A DNA stretch of 64,000 bases from Arsukibacterium sp. (GCF_018402695.1 NZ_JAGYIM010000024.1:62001-126000); one strand, 5' to 3'; shown: positions 1-9,120, numbered from the stretch's first letter. The notes: generated by a model not told the origin, from the letters alone. Numbers and translations: made by a program.

Positions 1-369
1 CACTAATACACAGTGAAACTGGGCACTACGCTCTGTTGCCGCTATGCCGTGCATCTCGTGTAATAATTTGCTGATATTATTGCTATCAGTTGCGGCTTCA
101 CCACTGTAGCGCGCCGAGTAAATGCCGGGCTCACCGCCGAGTGCGTCGACCGCCAGGCCCGAATCATCGGCGATGGCAGGTAAGCCCGTTACCAAGGCGG
201 CGTGGCGGGCTTTAATAATAGCGTTTTCAATAAATGTCAGGCCGGTTTCATCCGCGTCTGACACCCCCAGCTCCTGCTGCGGCACGATTTGAAACTGATA
301 AGGCGCCAGCAAATCACTAAGCTCCGCTATTTTGCCTTTGTTGGAGCTGGCGAGAACAAGTTTTTGCAT
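1..369 (-). CDS. rdgB: XTP/dITP diphosphatase (RdgB/HAM1 family), 3' end cut by window
   Basis: This is the first 123 codons of a minus-strand gene whose C-terminal third lies beyond the window edge (the family is about 197 aa). The start is the ATG at 369, giving [17 protein letters not shown], the typical RdgB opening with its SxNxxK nucleotide-binding motif. Further on, the conserved [11 protein letters not shown] segment and the PGIYSARY segment are present. The family hydrolyses non-canonical purine triphosphates (ITP, dITP, XTP) to monophosphates and so cleans the nucleotide pool. It is the last visible gene of the yggS-proC-yggT-DUF4426-rdgB set, a common gammaproteobacterial neighbourhood. 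The call is secure from sequence motifs. Confidence 0.93.
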   Translation of the reverse strand, partial: MQKLVLASSNKGKIAELSDLLAPYQFQIVPQQELGVSDADETGLTFIENAIIKARHAALVTGLPAIADDSGLAVDALGGEPGIYSARYSGEAATDSNNISKLLHEMHGIAATERSAQFHCVLV

Positions 370-401
370 TACGTCCGGACTTATAATTAAATGTAGGGTT
401 G

Positions 402-836
402 CTAATCAACAAAAAAAGTATGGCTGAATGTCAGCTGCTGTTGCTGATTACCCTGGCTTATATCGATAGTAAAATTATACAGCTGTTCGTTCTGATAAGG
501 TACCGTGGCCAGATAATAAACGGCATCGCCTTCTTCAACCTGATTAAACGCTAATTTGCGCTGGCGGCCAAATAAGTCTTTTGCGATACCGTTAATGACT
601 ACCCGTTGTGCTTGCTGACTGGCGCTGTCCAGAACTGAGATATTGATCACACCATTAAACTTACTGCGTTGGATCTCATTTTCAACTGCTATTTCCGGCG
701 TTAAAAAAGTGGCCGGGAAAGCAATATAATGCACATCCCAGTTTCCCAGTTTCTTCATCTGCTCTGCACAAAGTTGAAAGCTTGCCAGTAACATAATTAA
801 ACTGAATAGTAGTGCTGCATAGCCTGACGTTTTCAT
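402..836 (-). CDS. DUF4426 domain exported protein
   Basis: This 144-aa protein begins with a hydrophobic signal peptide (residues 1-24, ending near LCAEQ) and continues as a single small beta-rich domain of the DUF4426 type. An AGGAG ribosome site lies 7 nt before the ATG at 836. It sits between yggT and rdgB, where DUF4426 genes are commonly found in Vibrio- and Alteromonas-type genomes. It is probably periplasmic. No catalytic motif is visible and the molecular function is unknown. The yggU (DUF167) gene often found beside it is absent here. Confidence 0.75.
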   Translation of the reverse strand: MKTSGYAALLFSLIMLLASFQLCAEQMKKLGNWDVHYIAFPATFLTPEIAVENEIQRSKFNGVINISVLDSASQQAQRVVINGIAKDLFGRQRKLAFNQVEEGDAVYYLATVPYQNEQLYNFTIDISQGNQQQQLTFSHTFFVD

Positions 837-880
837 AACATTACTCCTGTCGCATGGCTGAGTTGCTTAACCGGATGGCG

Positions 881-1420
881 TTACAGACCGCGGAAAAGAT
901 CGCTTAGTAACAGATTTATAAACTGAACAGCAATAATCAGTACCAATACCGACAAATCCAGGCCGCCAAGTGGCGGAATAATCCGCCGTACCGGCCGCAA
1001 CAACGGTTCAGTCAGCTGATGCATCACCAGTTCTATCGGGTTATGGCCCTGGCTGAACCAGCTTAGCAACGCTCTGATTATTAAAATCCAGAACAGCAGG
1101 TTCAGGGTTTCTTTTAATAACACCAGCAAGCCACTGATGAAGGTTGCCGGTATCTGAATGCTGCCAACAAGCACCAGCTGTAATACGATAAGTTTAGCTA
1201 CCGCTACCAGATATGCCAGCACGACGGTGGCGGTATCCAATTTGCCGATGCTTGGGATCAACCGGCGCAGCGGCAAGACCGCCGGATTGGTAACTTTGAC
1301 AATAAACTGGCTGAAAGGATTATAAAAATCCGCTCTGGCCAGTTGCAGCCATACCCGCAAAATAACCACCATCAGTAGTAAGTTAAAAGCAGTATTAATG
1401 ATAAACAGCATAGCCTGCAT
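881..1420 (-). CDS. yggT: YggT family integral membrane protein
   Basis: This 179-aa protein contains two copies of the YggT repeat, each a hydrophobic hairpin followed by the signature of proline and arginine residues (PAVLPLRRLIPSIGKLD in the first half, EPLLRPVRRIIPPLGGLD in the second). About four membrane segments are predicted. GGAG lies 8 nt before the ATG at 1420. The family is widespread, in plastids (CCB3) as well as bacteria, and has been linked to membrane or cofactor assembly and osmotic tolerance, but its biochemical role in bacteria is unsettled. It lies 18 nt downstream of proC, probably in the same transcript as yggS-proC. Confidence 0.88.
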   Translation of the reverse strand: MQAMLFIINTAFNLLLMVVILRVWLQLARADFYNPFSQFIVKVTNPAVLPLRRLIPSIGKLDTATVVLAYLVAVAKLIVLQLVLVGSIQIPATFISGLLVLLKETLNLLFWILIIRALLSWFSQGHNPIELVMHQLTEPLLRPVRRIIPPLGGLDLSVLVLIIAVQFINLLLSDLFRGL

Positions 1421-1438
1421 TGTGGGCTCTCCGGCAAC

Positions 1439-2254
1439 TTAAAGTTGTTGTGCCATTTCTTCAGCACGTTTAATAGCGGCATACATGGCGTCGGCAACCA
1501 TTTTTTCCAAGCCCTGTTCGGCAAAGGTGGTCACCGCTTCATGGGTAGTACCGCCTTTAGAGGTGACGTTGGCCCGCAATTGCGCAAAGCTTTCCTCGCT
1601 TTGTAACGCCATCGTCGCCGCCCCAAGAGCTGTTTTAGCGACCATTGCTTTGGCCTGCTCTGGCGCAAACCCGAGTTTCTCAGCGACCTGTTGCATCGAC
1701 TGCATAAAAAAGAAAAAGTAAGCCGGTGAACTGCCGGTAACCGCAATAATGTGGTTGATTTGCGCTTCCTGTTCCAGCCAAACGTTCATACCGGTGCCAC
1801 TGAACATATGATCAACAAAGGCGCGCTCATAGTTAGAACAGCGGCTGGGAAACAGCCCGGTAACCCCCTGGCCGACTAGCGAAGGGGTGTTAGGCATGGC
1901 TCGGACTAATCTTACCTGCCCCAGCCATTGCTCATAGCGCTTAACTTCAATACCCGCGGCTATGGTTACAAACAGTTTCTCCTGAATTTCAGGCGCACTT
2001 TGCAGCAGTTTTTCACACAAATCCTGCATCATCTGCGGTTTTACCGCCAACACAATAATGTCGGCTTTGGTTACGGCTTCAATGTTATCCAGGGTGGTGT
2101 TGATACCATAGTCAGCGGCCAATGCCGTTAGCTTTGGCTGGCTACGGTTTGCGGCAATAATATTTGCTGCCGGATAGCCGGCACTGACCATGGCGGCAAT
2201 AACGCAGCGTGCCATATTACCTGCGCCAATAAAGGCAACGGTGTTGTCATTCAT
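1439..2254 (-). CDS. proC: pyrroline-5-carboxylate reductase
   Basis: ProC reduces 1-pyrroline-5-carboxylate to L-proline with NAD(P)H, the last step of proline synthesis in the cytoplasm. The N-terminal Rossmann motif AFIGAGNMA and the C-terminal dimerisation domain with the GGTTHEA signature are both present. From ATG 2254 the protein is 271 aa, close to the family length (E. coli 269). In-frame ATGs also exist at 2263 and 2278; the one at 2263 has AAGG four bases upstream. I chose 2254 because it gives MNDNTVAFIG, the usual distance to the Rossmann glycines. The gene overlaps the end of yggS by 8 nt, implying translational coupling. Confidence 0.93.
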   Translation of the reverse strand: MNDNTVAFIGAGNMARCVIAAMVSAGYPAANIIAANRSQPKLTALAADYGINTTLDNIEAVTKADIIVLAVKPQMMQDLCEKLLQSAPEIQEKLFVTIAAGIEVKRYEQWLGQVRLVRAMPNTPSLVGQGVTGLFPSRCSNYERAFVDHMFSGTGMNVWLEQEAQINHIIAVTGSSPAYFFFFMQSMQQVAEKLGFAPEQAKAMVAKTALGAATMALQSEESFAQLRANVTSKGGTTHEAVTTFAEQGLEKMVADAMYAAIKRAEEMAQQL

Positions 2255-2936
2255 TTCTTTCATAAGTCCTTGCGCCAAAAATTGCGGTGCCTAATCTTAT
2301 CATAGTTGCACCATATTGCAGAGCCAGCGGCCAGTCATCTGACATACCCATTGATAGTTCGGTTGCGCCAGGGTGTTGTTGTTGCAGGTTTTTTGACAAC
2401 TGTTGCATTGCGGCAAAGGCCCGCTCACTGTCGCCAGGGGCCGGTATGGCCATCAGTCCGCGCAACTGCAGTTGGGGTAAATTTGCTATTGCCGCTGCCA
2501 ATGCTGGCAGCTCAGCGGCACTGACACCAGCTTTACTGGCTTCGTTGCTGATATTAATTTGCAGTAAAACCTGCAGTGGCCCCATGGCTTGCGGGCGCTG
2601 CGTGGCTAAACGCTCGGCTATTTTCAGGCGGTCGATACTGTGTACCCAACTGGCATGCTCGGCGACTAACCGGGTTTTATTTGATTGCAATGGCCCGATA
2701 AAGTGCCACTCCAGATCTGGCAGGGCAGTGAGTTGTTCAGCTTTACTCAGCAGTTCCTGCGGGTAGTTCTCGCCAAACTGGCGCTGACCTGCCTGATAGG
2801 CGGCAGTAATGGCGCTGGCCGGTTTGGTTTTACTGACGGCGATAAGCTGCACGCTTTGTGGATCGCGCTGCAGCTGGCGGCAATTTTCTGCGATGTTGTG
2901 ATAGGCGGCGCTCAGTTGTTCTGCTATGTTATTCAT
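2247..2936 (-). CDS. yggS: YggS family pyridoxal phosphate homeostasis protein
   Basis: This is a single-domain PLP-binding TIM-barrel protein of 229 aa, the YggS/PLPBP (COG0325) family, which buffers free PLP and affects amino-acid and vitamin B6 homeostasis. The PLP lysine is in LIAVSKTKPAS. The motifs FGENYPQEL, WHFIGPLQSNK and the C-terminal SMGMSDDWPLAL are all present. The frame can also open at a TTG at 2948, but the ATG at 2936 gives MNNIAEQL, matching homologues. It is divergent from pilT with only 30 bp between the two starts, so the two promoters must overlap or lie inside the genes. The first gene of the yggS-proC-yggT run. Confidence 0.93.
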   Translation of the reverse strand: MNNIAEQLSAAYHNIAENCRQLQRDPQSVQLIAVSKTKPASAITAAYQAGQRQFGENYPQELLSKAEQLTALPDLEWHFIGPLQSNKTRLVAEHASWVHSIDRLKIAERLATQRPQAMGPLQVLLQINISNEASKAGVSAAELPALAAAIANLPQLQLRGLMAIPAPGDSERAFAAMQQLSKNLQQQHPGATELSMGMSDDWPLALQYGATMIRLGTAIFGARTYERNE

Positions 2937-2966
2937 ATTTGTTGGCAAGTTGGAGTAGATATTGTC

Positions 2967-4019
2967 ATGGATATTACCGAATTATTAGCCTTTAGTGTCG
3001 AACATAAAGCATCAGATTTACACCTTTCTGCTGGTGTGCCACCGCTTATCCGGGTGGATGGCGACGTTCGTAAACTTAATATACCGCCGCTGACGCATAA
3101 AGAAGTACATGCGCTGGTGTACGAGATTATGACTGATAAACAACGTAAAGAGTACGAAGAGAAACTCGAATCAGATTTTTCATTTGAAGTGCCTAATCTG
3201 GCCCGTTTCCGGGTTAATGCTTTTGTGCAGAACCGCGGCGCTTCAGCGGTATTCCGGACCATCCCCAGTGAAGTACTAACCTTAGATGATTTGGGCGCGC
3301 CGGATATTTTCAAGACCATTTCTGAAAACCCACGTGGCCTGGTGCTGGTAACCGGCCCAACCGGCTCGGGTAAAAGTACCACCCTGGCAGCAATGGTTGA
3401 CTACATTAATACCATGCGCCATGACCATATTTTAACCATTGAAGACCCGATAGAATTTGTGCACAACAACAAACTATGTCTGGTAAATCAGCGGGAAGTG
3501 CATCGCGATACCCATAGTTTCAGTAATGCGCTGCGCTCTGCTTTGCGGGAAGATCCTGACGTTATTCTGGTAGGTGAATTACGGGATCTGGAAACTATCC
3601 GGCTGGCGATGACAGCTGCCGAAACCGGTCACCTGGTATTTGGCACCTTGCACACTACCTCCGCCCCAAAAACCATTGACCGGATTATCGACGTATTCCC
3701 CGGTGAAGAAAAAGATATGGTGCGCTCAATGTTGTCAGAGTCACTGCGGGCCGTTATTTCTCAAACCTTGTTGAAAAAAATTGGCGGTGGCCGGATAGCT
3801 GCCCATGAAATTATGGTTGGGGTGCCGGCTATCCGGAATTTAATTCGGGAAGACAAAATTGCCCAGATGTATTCTGTCATTCAGACCGGCGCCGCTCATG
3901 GTATGCAAACCATGGATCAGTGCCTGCTTAATCTGGTAAACCGTGGTTTAATTTCGCAAAAAGATGCACAAACCAAAGCCCAGGATAAAAACACCTTTGG
4001 CGCTATGGGTCGGATTTAA
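2967..4019 (+). CDS. pilT: type IV pilus retraction ATPase PilT
   Basis: PilT is the hexameric cytoplasmic ATPase that powers type IV pilus retraction and twitching motility. The 350-aa product begins MDITELLAFSVEHKASDLHL, a standard PilT start. The reading frame stays open upstream of 2967, but that stretch is antisense to yggS and is not homologous. The Walker A motif GPTGSGKST, the Asp and His boxes, the Walker B region (ILVGELRD) and the PilT-specific AIRNLIRE motif near the C terminus are all visible. pilU follows after 37 nt, so the two are probably co-transcribed. Confidence 0.96.
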   Translation: MDITELLAFSVEHKASDLHLSAGVPPLIRVDGDVRKLNIPPLTHKEVHALVYEIMTDKQRKEYEEKLESDFSFEVPNLARFRVNAFVQNRGASAVFRTIPSEVLTLDDLGAPDIFKTISENPRGLVLVTGPTGSGKSTTLAAMVDYINTMRHDHILTIEDPIEFVHNNKLCLVNQREVHRDTHSFSNALRSALREDPDVILVGELRDLETIRLAMTAAETGHLVFGTLHTTSAPKTIDRIIDVFPGEEKDMVRSMLSESLRAVISQTLLKKIGGGRIAAHEIMVGVPAIRNLIREDKIAQMYSVIQTGAAHGMQTMDQCLLNLVNRGLISQKDAQTKAQDKNTFGAMGRI

Positions 4020-4056
4020 AGCCGTATCCTGGACATGACATAGTGGAATTGACGGA

Positions 4057-5184
4057 ATGGAACTGACAGATTTTTTAACAAAAATGGTAAAAATGGGTGC
4101 CTCCGATATGTTTGTGACGGCCGGCATGCCGGTGGCTGCAAAGATAAATGGTGAAATGACGCCGATAGACGATACGCCTTTAACCGATGCGGCGTCGCTG
4201 GAGCTGGTGCTGGATGCGATGAATGAAAAGCAGCAGCACGAGTTTAACCACAGCAAAGAATGCAACTTTGCTATTGCCAACGATGCCGGCCGTTTCCGGA
4301 TTTCGGCATTCTGGCAACGCGATCAGGCAGGCATGGTGGTGCGGCGCATTGTGACCACTATCCCCAATGCTGATGAGCTGGGGCTGCCGCCTATTTTAAA
4401 AGACATTATTATGTCTAAGCGGGGGCTGGTATTGTTTGTTGGTGGTACCGGTACCGGTAAATCAACGTCTCTGGCAGCCTTATTGGGTTACCGGAACAGA
4501 AACTCCAAAGGTCACATTCTTACTATTGAAGACCCGATTGAATTTGTGCACGAGCACCAGAAAAGCCTGGTAACCCAGCGCGAAGTCGGTATCGATACCG
4601 AATCATTTGAGGCCGCACTGAAAAGCTCATTGCGTCAGGCGCCTGATGTTATCCTGATCGGGGAAATCCGTAGTCAGGACACCATGGAATATGCCTTGTC
4701 GTTTGCGGAAACCGGCCATTTATGTATTGCCACCTTGCACGCCAACAACGCTAACCAGGCCATTGACCGGATCATGCATTTAGTCCCAAAAGAAATGCAT
4801 GCTAAGTTACGTTTTGATTTATCGCTTAACTTACGGGCGATAGTGGCCCAGCAACTTATTCCAACTGCCGATGGCCAGGGCAGGACTGCGGCGATAGAAG
4901 TCTTGCTGAATTCGCCATTGGTTGCTGATTTAATTGCCCGGGGTGAAGTAGGTGAAATTAAAGCCGTGATGAGTAAATCGCGCGAGCTTGGCATGCAGAC
5001 CTTTGATCAGGCACTGTATGATATGTATCAACGTGGTGATATCAGCTACGCCGACGCCATTCACCATGCTGACTCGCCAAATGATTTACGTCTGATGATC
5101 AAACTACGTAACAATGAAACCAAAGGTGCTGGTTTTCTGTCCGGCGTAACACTGGAAGGCTTTGAAAATAAGGACGATAAATAA
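4057..5184 (+). CDS. pilU: type IV pilus ATPase PilU (PilT paralogue)
   Basis: This 375-aa PilT/PilU-family ATPase has Walker A GGTGTGKST, Walker B ILIGEIRSQDT and the HLCIATLHANN His box. It lacks the AIRNLIRE motif of PilT and carries the longer C-terminal tail (after SYADAIHHADSPNDL) typical of PilU. PilU works with PilT as an accessory retraction motor that supports high-force retraction. It is paired with pilT as in Pseudomonas and Vibrio. An inverted repeat starting 16 nt after the stop may end transcription. Confidence 0.94.
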   Translation: MELTDFLTKMVKMGASDMFVTAGMPVAAKINGEMTPIDDTPLTDAASLELVLDAMNEKQQHEFNHSKECNFAIANDAGRFRISAFWQRDQAGMVVRRIVTTIPNADELGLPPILKDIIMSKRGLVLFVGGTGTGKSTSLAALLGYRNRNSKGHILTIEDPIEFVHEHQKSLVTQREVGIDTESFEAALKSSLRQAPDVILIGEIRSQDTMEYALSFAETGHLCIATLHANNANQAIDRIMHLVPKEMHAKLRFDLSLNLRAIVAQQLIPTADGQGRTAAIEVLLNSPLVADLIARGEVGEIKAVMSKSRELGMQTFDQALYDMYQRGDISYADAIHHADSPNDLRLMIKLRNNETKGAGFLSGVTLEGFENKDDK

Positions 5185-5199
5185 TAGTAGTAAAATACA

Positions 5200-5228
5200 A
5201 GCAGGCCGGAGAGGTCAGGCGGCCTGCT
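5200..5228. terminator. inverted repeat between convergent pilU and transglycosylase genes
   Basis: A perfect 9-bp inverted repeat (AGCAGGCCG / CGGCCTGCT with an 11-nt loop) lies between the pilU stop and the facing gene, overlapping the last codons of the latter. There is no long T run on either side, so it is at best a weak or bidirectional terminator. Confidence 0.4.
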
Positions 5229-5943
5229 GATAGCGTTTTCGTAAAATCATTACCCGCTTAATATAGGCCTGCGTTTCAGCAAAGGGAGGCACCCCCTGAT
5301 GTCGCCTGACATTCCCTGGCCCGGCATTATAAGCTGCCAGGCTAAGCGTTAAATCACCATTATATTGCTTCAGTAAGCTTGCCAGATACTTACTGCCACC
5401 CTGAATATTTTGCTCGGGTGACAAGGGATCGTTAATGCCAAGCATGGCCGCTGTCTGTGGCATTAACTGCATTAAACCAATAGCACCGCGTTTTGACAAC
5501 GCTGAGGCCTGAAAGGCTGACTCGGCATGGATTACGGCCCGGATCAATGCTGGTTCAAGTTGCTGCTCGATTGCCACCCGATTAATGATCCGGTTATAAG
5601 GCCGGACAAACAGTGGCGTTTTATGCCAGTTAATACTGGAATTAGGATCGCAGGCAAAGCAATCAAAATACAGTTGCTGGTAGGGGCGGTTAACCGGTTT
5701 TCTGTCAGAAAACAGCACCGTGCCATCAGGTTGCTCCGATTTAAATACAGCAATACTGCTGGCCAGGGCAGGTTTTACCGCAGCAGCGGGTTGAGGCTGC
5801 GGCCGGGATTGCAGAGGATCGGGGCTTAGCTTTAACTGGCGCTTGGGTTCTTGCACGCTGTCTGTTGCTTGCTGCGTAGCGCTGAGCAGCAACGGGCACA
5901 GTATTACCGATAACCAGCAAAACGTTGCAGCTAAACGTAACAA
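5215..5943 (-). CDS. exported lytic transglycosylase, SLT domain
   Basis: This 242-aa product opens with a signal peptide (residues 1-22) from a TTG codon at 5943. An in-frame stop lies three codons upstream and no ATG precedes the SLT domain, so TTG is the only reasonable start. Residues 65-95 form a short region containing VFKSEQPDGTVLFSDRKP, resembling a DUF4124-like segment. Residues 125-235 form the Slt70-type goose-lysozyme fold: catalytic Glu in IHAESAF, then GLMQLMP and AAYNAGPGNV. It probably cleaves peptidoglycan in the periplasm. It is convergent with pilU; a link to pilus passage through the wall is only conjecture. Confidence 0.85.
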   Translation of the reverse strand: MLRLAATFCWLSVILCPLLLSATQQATDSVQEPKRQLKLSPDPLQSRPQPQPAAAVKPALASSIAVFKSEQPDGTVLFSDRKPVNRPYQQLYFDCFACDPNSSINWHKTPLFVRPYNRIINRVAIEQQLEPALIRAVIHAESAFQASALSKRGAIGLMQLMPQTAAMLGINDPLSPEQNIQGGSKYLASLLKQYNGDLTLSLAAYNAGPGNVRRHQGVPPFAETQAYIKRVMILRKRYQQAA

Positions 5944-6039
5944 TTGCTTTTATCCATCTCAGACGCCACCTGCTGTTAGCTTGCCACTAAAACACTATAC
6001 GGGTCAAATTTCAAGCCGGGCAAACCGCCAACAGTAAGT

Positions 6040-7323
6040 CTAGCTGGTTCTATCCTTTTTTAATTGTCTGCCCAGAAACATTAACAGTAATGCTACGGTC
6101 AGCAATACCATCGGCAAACTGATGCTGCGCCACAGGCTGACGTTAAGCTCCGGCAGCCAGAAAGCAGCGGCAACCACCGCTTTATCCGCCAGTTGTGCGG
6201 CGTAATAACTTATTGCAACAAATGACAAGCCTTCCACTACCTGTTGCAATTTCAGCTGCTGACGGGCCTTTTTATCCATGGACACCAGCAATTGCTGATT
6301 TTGTTGCTCGAGCTTTAGGTTTATCCTTGTACGCAGCAGCTCGGTTGAGCGGCCAAGCCGGGCACTGAGTGCTGTCTGACGGGTCTGGACTGATTCGCTA
6401 GTGCGAAAGGCCGGCGTCAGCCGGCGCTCGGTAAAATCCTGCAGCGAAATTAAGTCAGCAATCGGTGTTTCATCCAGTGCTTTCAGCCTGTCCTGCGTTA
6501 ACTGGTAGTAGGCTGAGGTTGCTGACAGGCGTGAACTGGTCTCCGCTATTAAATGCTCGGTCTGAGCGGCCAACTGGCTAATCTGATTAAGCAACCGCTC
6601 ATCGTTATCGCGCTCTTGCTCAATGCGCTGGGTGAGCCCGGATAATTGCTGCTCCAGATTATTTAGTTTGTGCAGGGCCTGGCGTGCCACCGGCCAGCCG
6701 AGCAGGGACAATTTGCGGTAATTGCCCAGGTCAAATAGCTGCTGCGCCAACCGCCCCAGTCTTGCAGGGCTTAAGCCATAGTCAACCAGCAGCAATCTGC
6801 CTGCGCCCTCAGCGTGTTTCTGAAAGTCGGTCCAGATCCTGGCTTTCTGGTTGGCCAGCATACTGCTGATACAGGTTTCATCGTTAAAGTAGCGACTTAT
6901 TTCCCCCTCGGCAGGTAGGGCGTTGGCAGAAATAACCGTTAGTTGCACCACCCGAAATACCTGCCCTGGTAGTTGATCGAACCAGTCGCGACTGGGCAGA
7001 AAACTTAACGGGTCGTCAAACAACGTGGATCCGGTTCCTGGCAGAATAAAGGTATAGCTTGAGAACTCGCCGTGGCGCTCCCAGCGCAGGGTACCGGCAA
7101 ACAGTGAGATATTCAGGTCCTGATCGGTTTCGGTTAAATGCGCTCCCTGCTGCTCTGCCTGTTGCTGCATCAGGCTGAATTCCAGCTGGCGCGACGCGCT
7201 GGCAACGGTAAAAGTAAAATGGCATAACCGGCACGGGGCATTTAAGGCAGGAAAAGTGCGTTGACGCAGCTCTTTATCTAATACATCGCGCAAAGGATGG
7301 TTTCGTAACGTCAGCTTACTCAT
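6040..7323 (-). CDS. DUF3422 family membrane-anchored protein
   Basis: This 427-aa protein belongs to the DUF3422 family (COG4949, predicted membrane-anchored). The NHPLRDVLDKELRQR opening is the family's hallmark N terminus. The middle (about residues 215-345) is alpha-helical, glutamine- and leucine-rich and probably coiled coil. The C terminus has two hydrophobic segments (around residues 360-380 and 395-418) ending in a basic tail. I chose the ATG at 7323 because GAGG lies 8 nt upstream; the frame also has ATG 7329 and GTG 7341. The function is unknown. It is a single-gene unit with 271 bp before the divergent transporter gene. Confidence 0.8.
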   Translation of the reverse strand: MSKLTLRNHPLRDVLDKELRQRTFPALNAPCRLCHFTFTVASASRQLEFSLMQQQAEQQGAHLTETDQDLNISLFAGTLRWERHGEFSSYTFILPGTGSTLFDDPLSFLPSRDWFDQLPGQVFRVVQLTVISANALPAEGEISRYFNDETCISSMLANQKARIWTDFQKHAEGAGRLLLVDYGLSPARLGRLAQQLFDLGNYRKLSLLGWPVARQALHKLNNLEQQLSGLTQRIEQERDNDERLLNQISQLAAQTEHLIAETSSRLSATSAYYQLTQDRLKALDETPIADLISLQDFTERRLTPAFRTSESVQTRQTALSARLGRSTELLRTRINLKLEQQNQQLLVSMDKKARQQLKLQQVVEGLSFVAISYYAAQLADKAVVAAAFWLPELNVSLWRSISLPMVLLTVALLLMFLGRQLKKDRTS

Positions 7324-7594
7324 AATCATGTCCTCAATCACAGAAAAACCGTAAAGGCAAAAGTCGGTTAGCTTAAAATAAGCAGGTCTTGTGCCAGTTG
7401 GCCCCTGGTGGTATTCCCGGTTGCAGTGTGGGCCTAACTCATTACATTGGTTTGAATTATCTGTGACGGTTTAACAGCCGTGACCTGACAGCACAGGGTG
7501 GGTGTTGAACTAAAACAAAGCACCCTGCTGCAAGATGGGGCAGGCTCAGGTATTATAGGTGCTCTGCTTTTTTAGTTTCGTCCGGACTGCTGCT

Positions 7595-8485
7595 ATGGCG
7601 CATACCATTGATAAAACCTTACTGCTGGCAATTTGCAGCGTGCTGTTGGCAATGATCACCATTCAAAGTGGTGCCTCGCTGGCTAAGCAGCTTTTTCCAT
7701 TAATCGGGCCGGATGGAACCACTGCGTTGCGCCTTGGCTTCTCTGCAGTTGTGCTATGGCTGGTGTTCCGCCCGTGGCGGGCACTGCCGCAGGGCCGCGA
7801 CTGGCAGGCTATTATTGTCTATGGCCTGTGTTTAGGCGGCATGAATATTTTGTTTTATCTGGCGATAGCACGGATCCCATTAGGTATTGGGGTGGCACTG
7901 GAGTTTACCGGACCGTTGGCAGTAGCCTTACTGGCGTCGCGGCGAAAAAGAGATTTATTCTGGGTCGCTTGTGCTGTTGCCGGCATTTTATTGCTGTTGC
8001 CTGATATGCGTGGTGCCGATGCACTTGATCCTGTTGGCGTACTGCTGGCATTAGCAGCGGGTGCCTGTTGGGCCGGCTATATTTTATTTGGTAAGAAAAC
8101 CGGCTCGCAGGCCTCAGGGGGTATTACGGTAGCACTGGGGATGACTGTTGCGGCGCTGGTACTGGTGCCGGTGGGCGCGGTGACGCAGGGTATGGCGTTG
8201 CTCAGCTGGCAGGTACTGCCGCTTGGTTTATTGGTTGGGATCTTATCCAGTGCCATCCCCTATTCCCTGGAAATGGTAGCGCTGCGCCATATGACATCGC
8301 AAAACTTCAGTGTATTTATGAGTATGGAACCGGCTATCGCGGCGTTGGCAGGCTTTCTTATTCTGGCAGAGTTACTAACGGTGTGGCAATGGCTGGCCAT
8401 TTTACTGGTCATTGCTGCCTCGCTTGGCAGCTCGTTAACTGCCGGCAGGGCAAAACAAGCCCCACCGGTGATTTCGGACCATTAA
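7595..8485 (+). CDS. rhtA: RhtA-type EamA/DMT transporter (threonine/homoserine exporter-like)
   Basis: This 296-aa inner-membrane protein has ten predicted membrane segments in two EamA repeats. It closely follows RhtA: QSGASLAKQLFPLIG near the start, ALEFTGPLAVALL in the first half and IPYSLEMVALR with FSVFMSMEPAIAAL in the second. E. coli RhtA exports threonine and homoserine; the same substrates are inferred here but other amino acids are possible. The start is taken at ATG 7595 (MAHTIDKTLLL). A GTG at 7559 is in frame but would add 12 non-homologous residues. A GCAGTGC/GCACTGC inverted repeat follows the stop directly. Confidence 0.85.
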   Translation: MAHTIDKTLLLAICSVLLAMITIQSGASLAKQLFPLIGPDGTTALRLGFSAVVLWLVFRPWRALPQGRDWQAIIVYGLCLGGMNILFYLAIARIPLGIGVALEFTGPLAVALLASRRKRDLFWVACAVAGILLLLPDMRGADALDPVGVLLALAAGACWAGYILFGKKTGSQASGGITVALGMTVAALVLVPVGAVTQGMALLSWQVLPLGLLVGILSSAIPYSLEMVALRHMTSQNFSVFMSMEPAIAALAGFLILAELLTVWQWLAILLVIAASLGSSLTAGRAKQAPPVISDH

Positions 8486-8505
8486 GCAGTGCGAAGATGC
8501 ACTGC
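8486..8505. terminator. short inverted repeat after the RhtA-like gene
   Basis: A perfect 7-bp inverted repeat (GCAGTGC / GCACTGC, 6-nt loop) starts right after the transporter stop codon, between convergent genes. No T run follows, so a terminator role is uncertain. Confidence 0.3.
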
Positions 8506-8519
8506 CTGGCTAGTGCCAG

Positions 8520-9008
8520 TTACATTTTTGGCATTATTACGCTGTCCAGGACATGGATTACGCCATTACTGGTTTTAATATCGGTGGCGATAACTTCAGC
8601 ACCGTTAACATAAACTTTGCCCATTTTTACTTCAATAGCAATATCCTGGCCCTGCACAGTAGTGGCAGAGTCCATTTTAACCACATCTGCTGCCATTACT
8701 TTACCGGCTACGACGTGGTAGGTTAATACATTGGTTAATGCTGCTTTGTCAGCAACTAAAGCATTTAGATCAGCCGCCGGAATTTTCGCAAAAGCCGCAT
8801 CGTTAGGCGCAAATACAGTAAACGGACCTTCACCTTTTAACGTTTCGACCAAATCGGCCGCTTTTACCGCAGTAACTAAGGTAGTGAAATCGCCGGCAGC
8901 CACCGCTGTATCGACAATATCAGCAGATTTCTTGTGATTGTGCGCTTGCACAGTCAGCATTAACGAAGCGAGCAACAGCGAACCGGTAAGTAATTGTGAG
9001 ACTTTCAT
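8520..9008 (-). CDS. exported fasciclin (FAS1) domain protein
   Basis: This 162-aa protein has a signal peptide (residues 1-22, cleavage near VQAHN) followed by one FAS1 domain (about residues 30-162). The domain shows its conserved blocks: FTVFAPNDAAFAKIP (the H1 box, also the classic FAS1 signature), VLTYHVVAGKV, and the C-terminal GVIHVLDSVIMPK. AAGGA lies 6 nt before the ATG. FAS1 proteins act in adhesion or ligand binding at the cell surface or in the periplasm; the ligand here is unknown. It is a single-gene unit downstream of the RND gene's terminator. Confidence 0.88.
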   Translation of the reverse strand: MKVSQLLTGSLLLASLMLTVQAHNHKKSADIVDTAVAAGDFTTLVTAVKAADLVETLKGEGPFTVFAPNDAAFAKIPAADLNALVADKAALTNVLTYHVVAGKVMAADVVKMDSATTVQGQDIAIEVKMGKVYVNGAEVIATDIKTSNGVIHVLDSVIMPKM

Positions 9009-9089
9009 GATGTTTCCTTCTGTTACATTGTCAGGACAAAGTTGTCGCAGCTATTAACGTCCCAACCAGTAAAAGCGATCAGTTTGCTT

Positions 9090-9120
9090 AAAAAAAAGCC
9101 CGTTATTTATAGTAACGGGC
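9090..9120 (-). terminator. rho-independent terminator of the RND efflux operon
   Basis: Read on the minus strand, an 8-bp perfect stem (GCCCGTTA / TAACGGGC, 7-nt loop) is followed by eight T residues. It lies 36 nt past the permease stop and separates that operon from the fasciclin gene. Confidence 0.85.

Noticed and set aside
2685-2966. Longer PilT with 94 extra N-terminal residues
   Set aside because: The extension is antisense to yggS and unlike any PilT; the ATG at 2967 gives the standard start.
2933-3382. Minus-strand frame opposite pilT
   Set aside because: Typical antisense shadow, Ser/Arg/Thr-rich and without a ribosome site, over a well-conserved gene.
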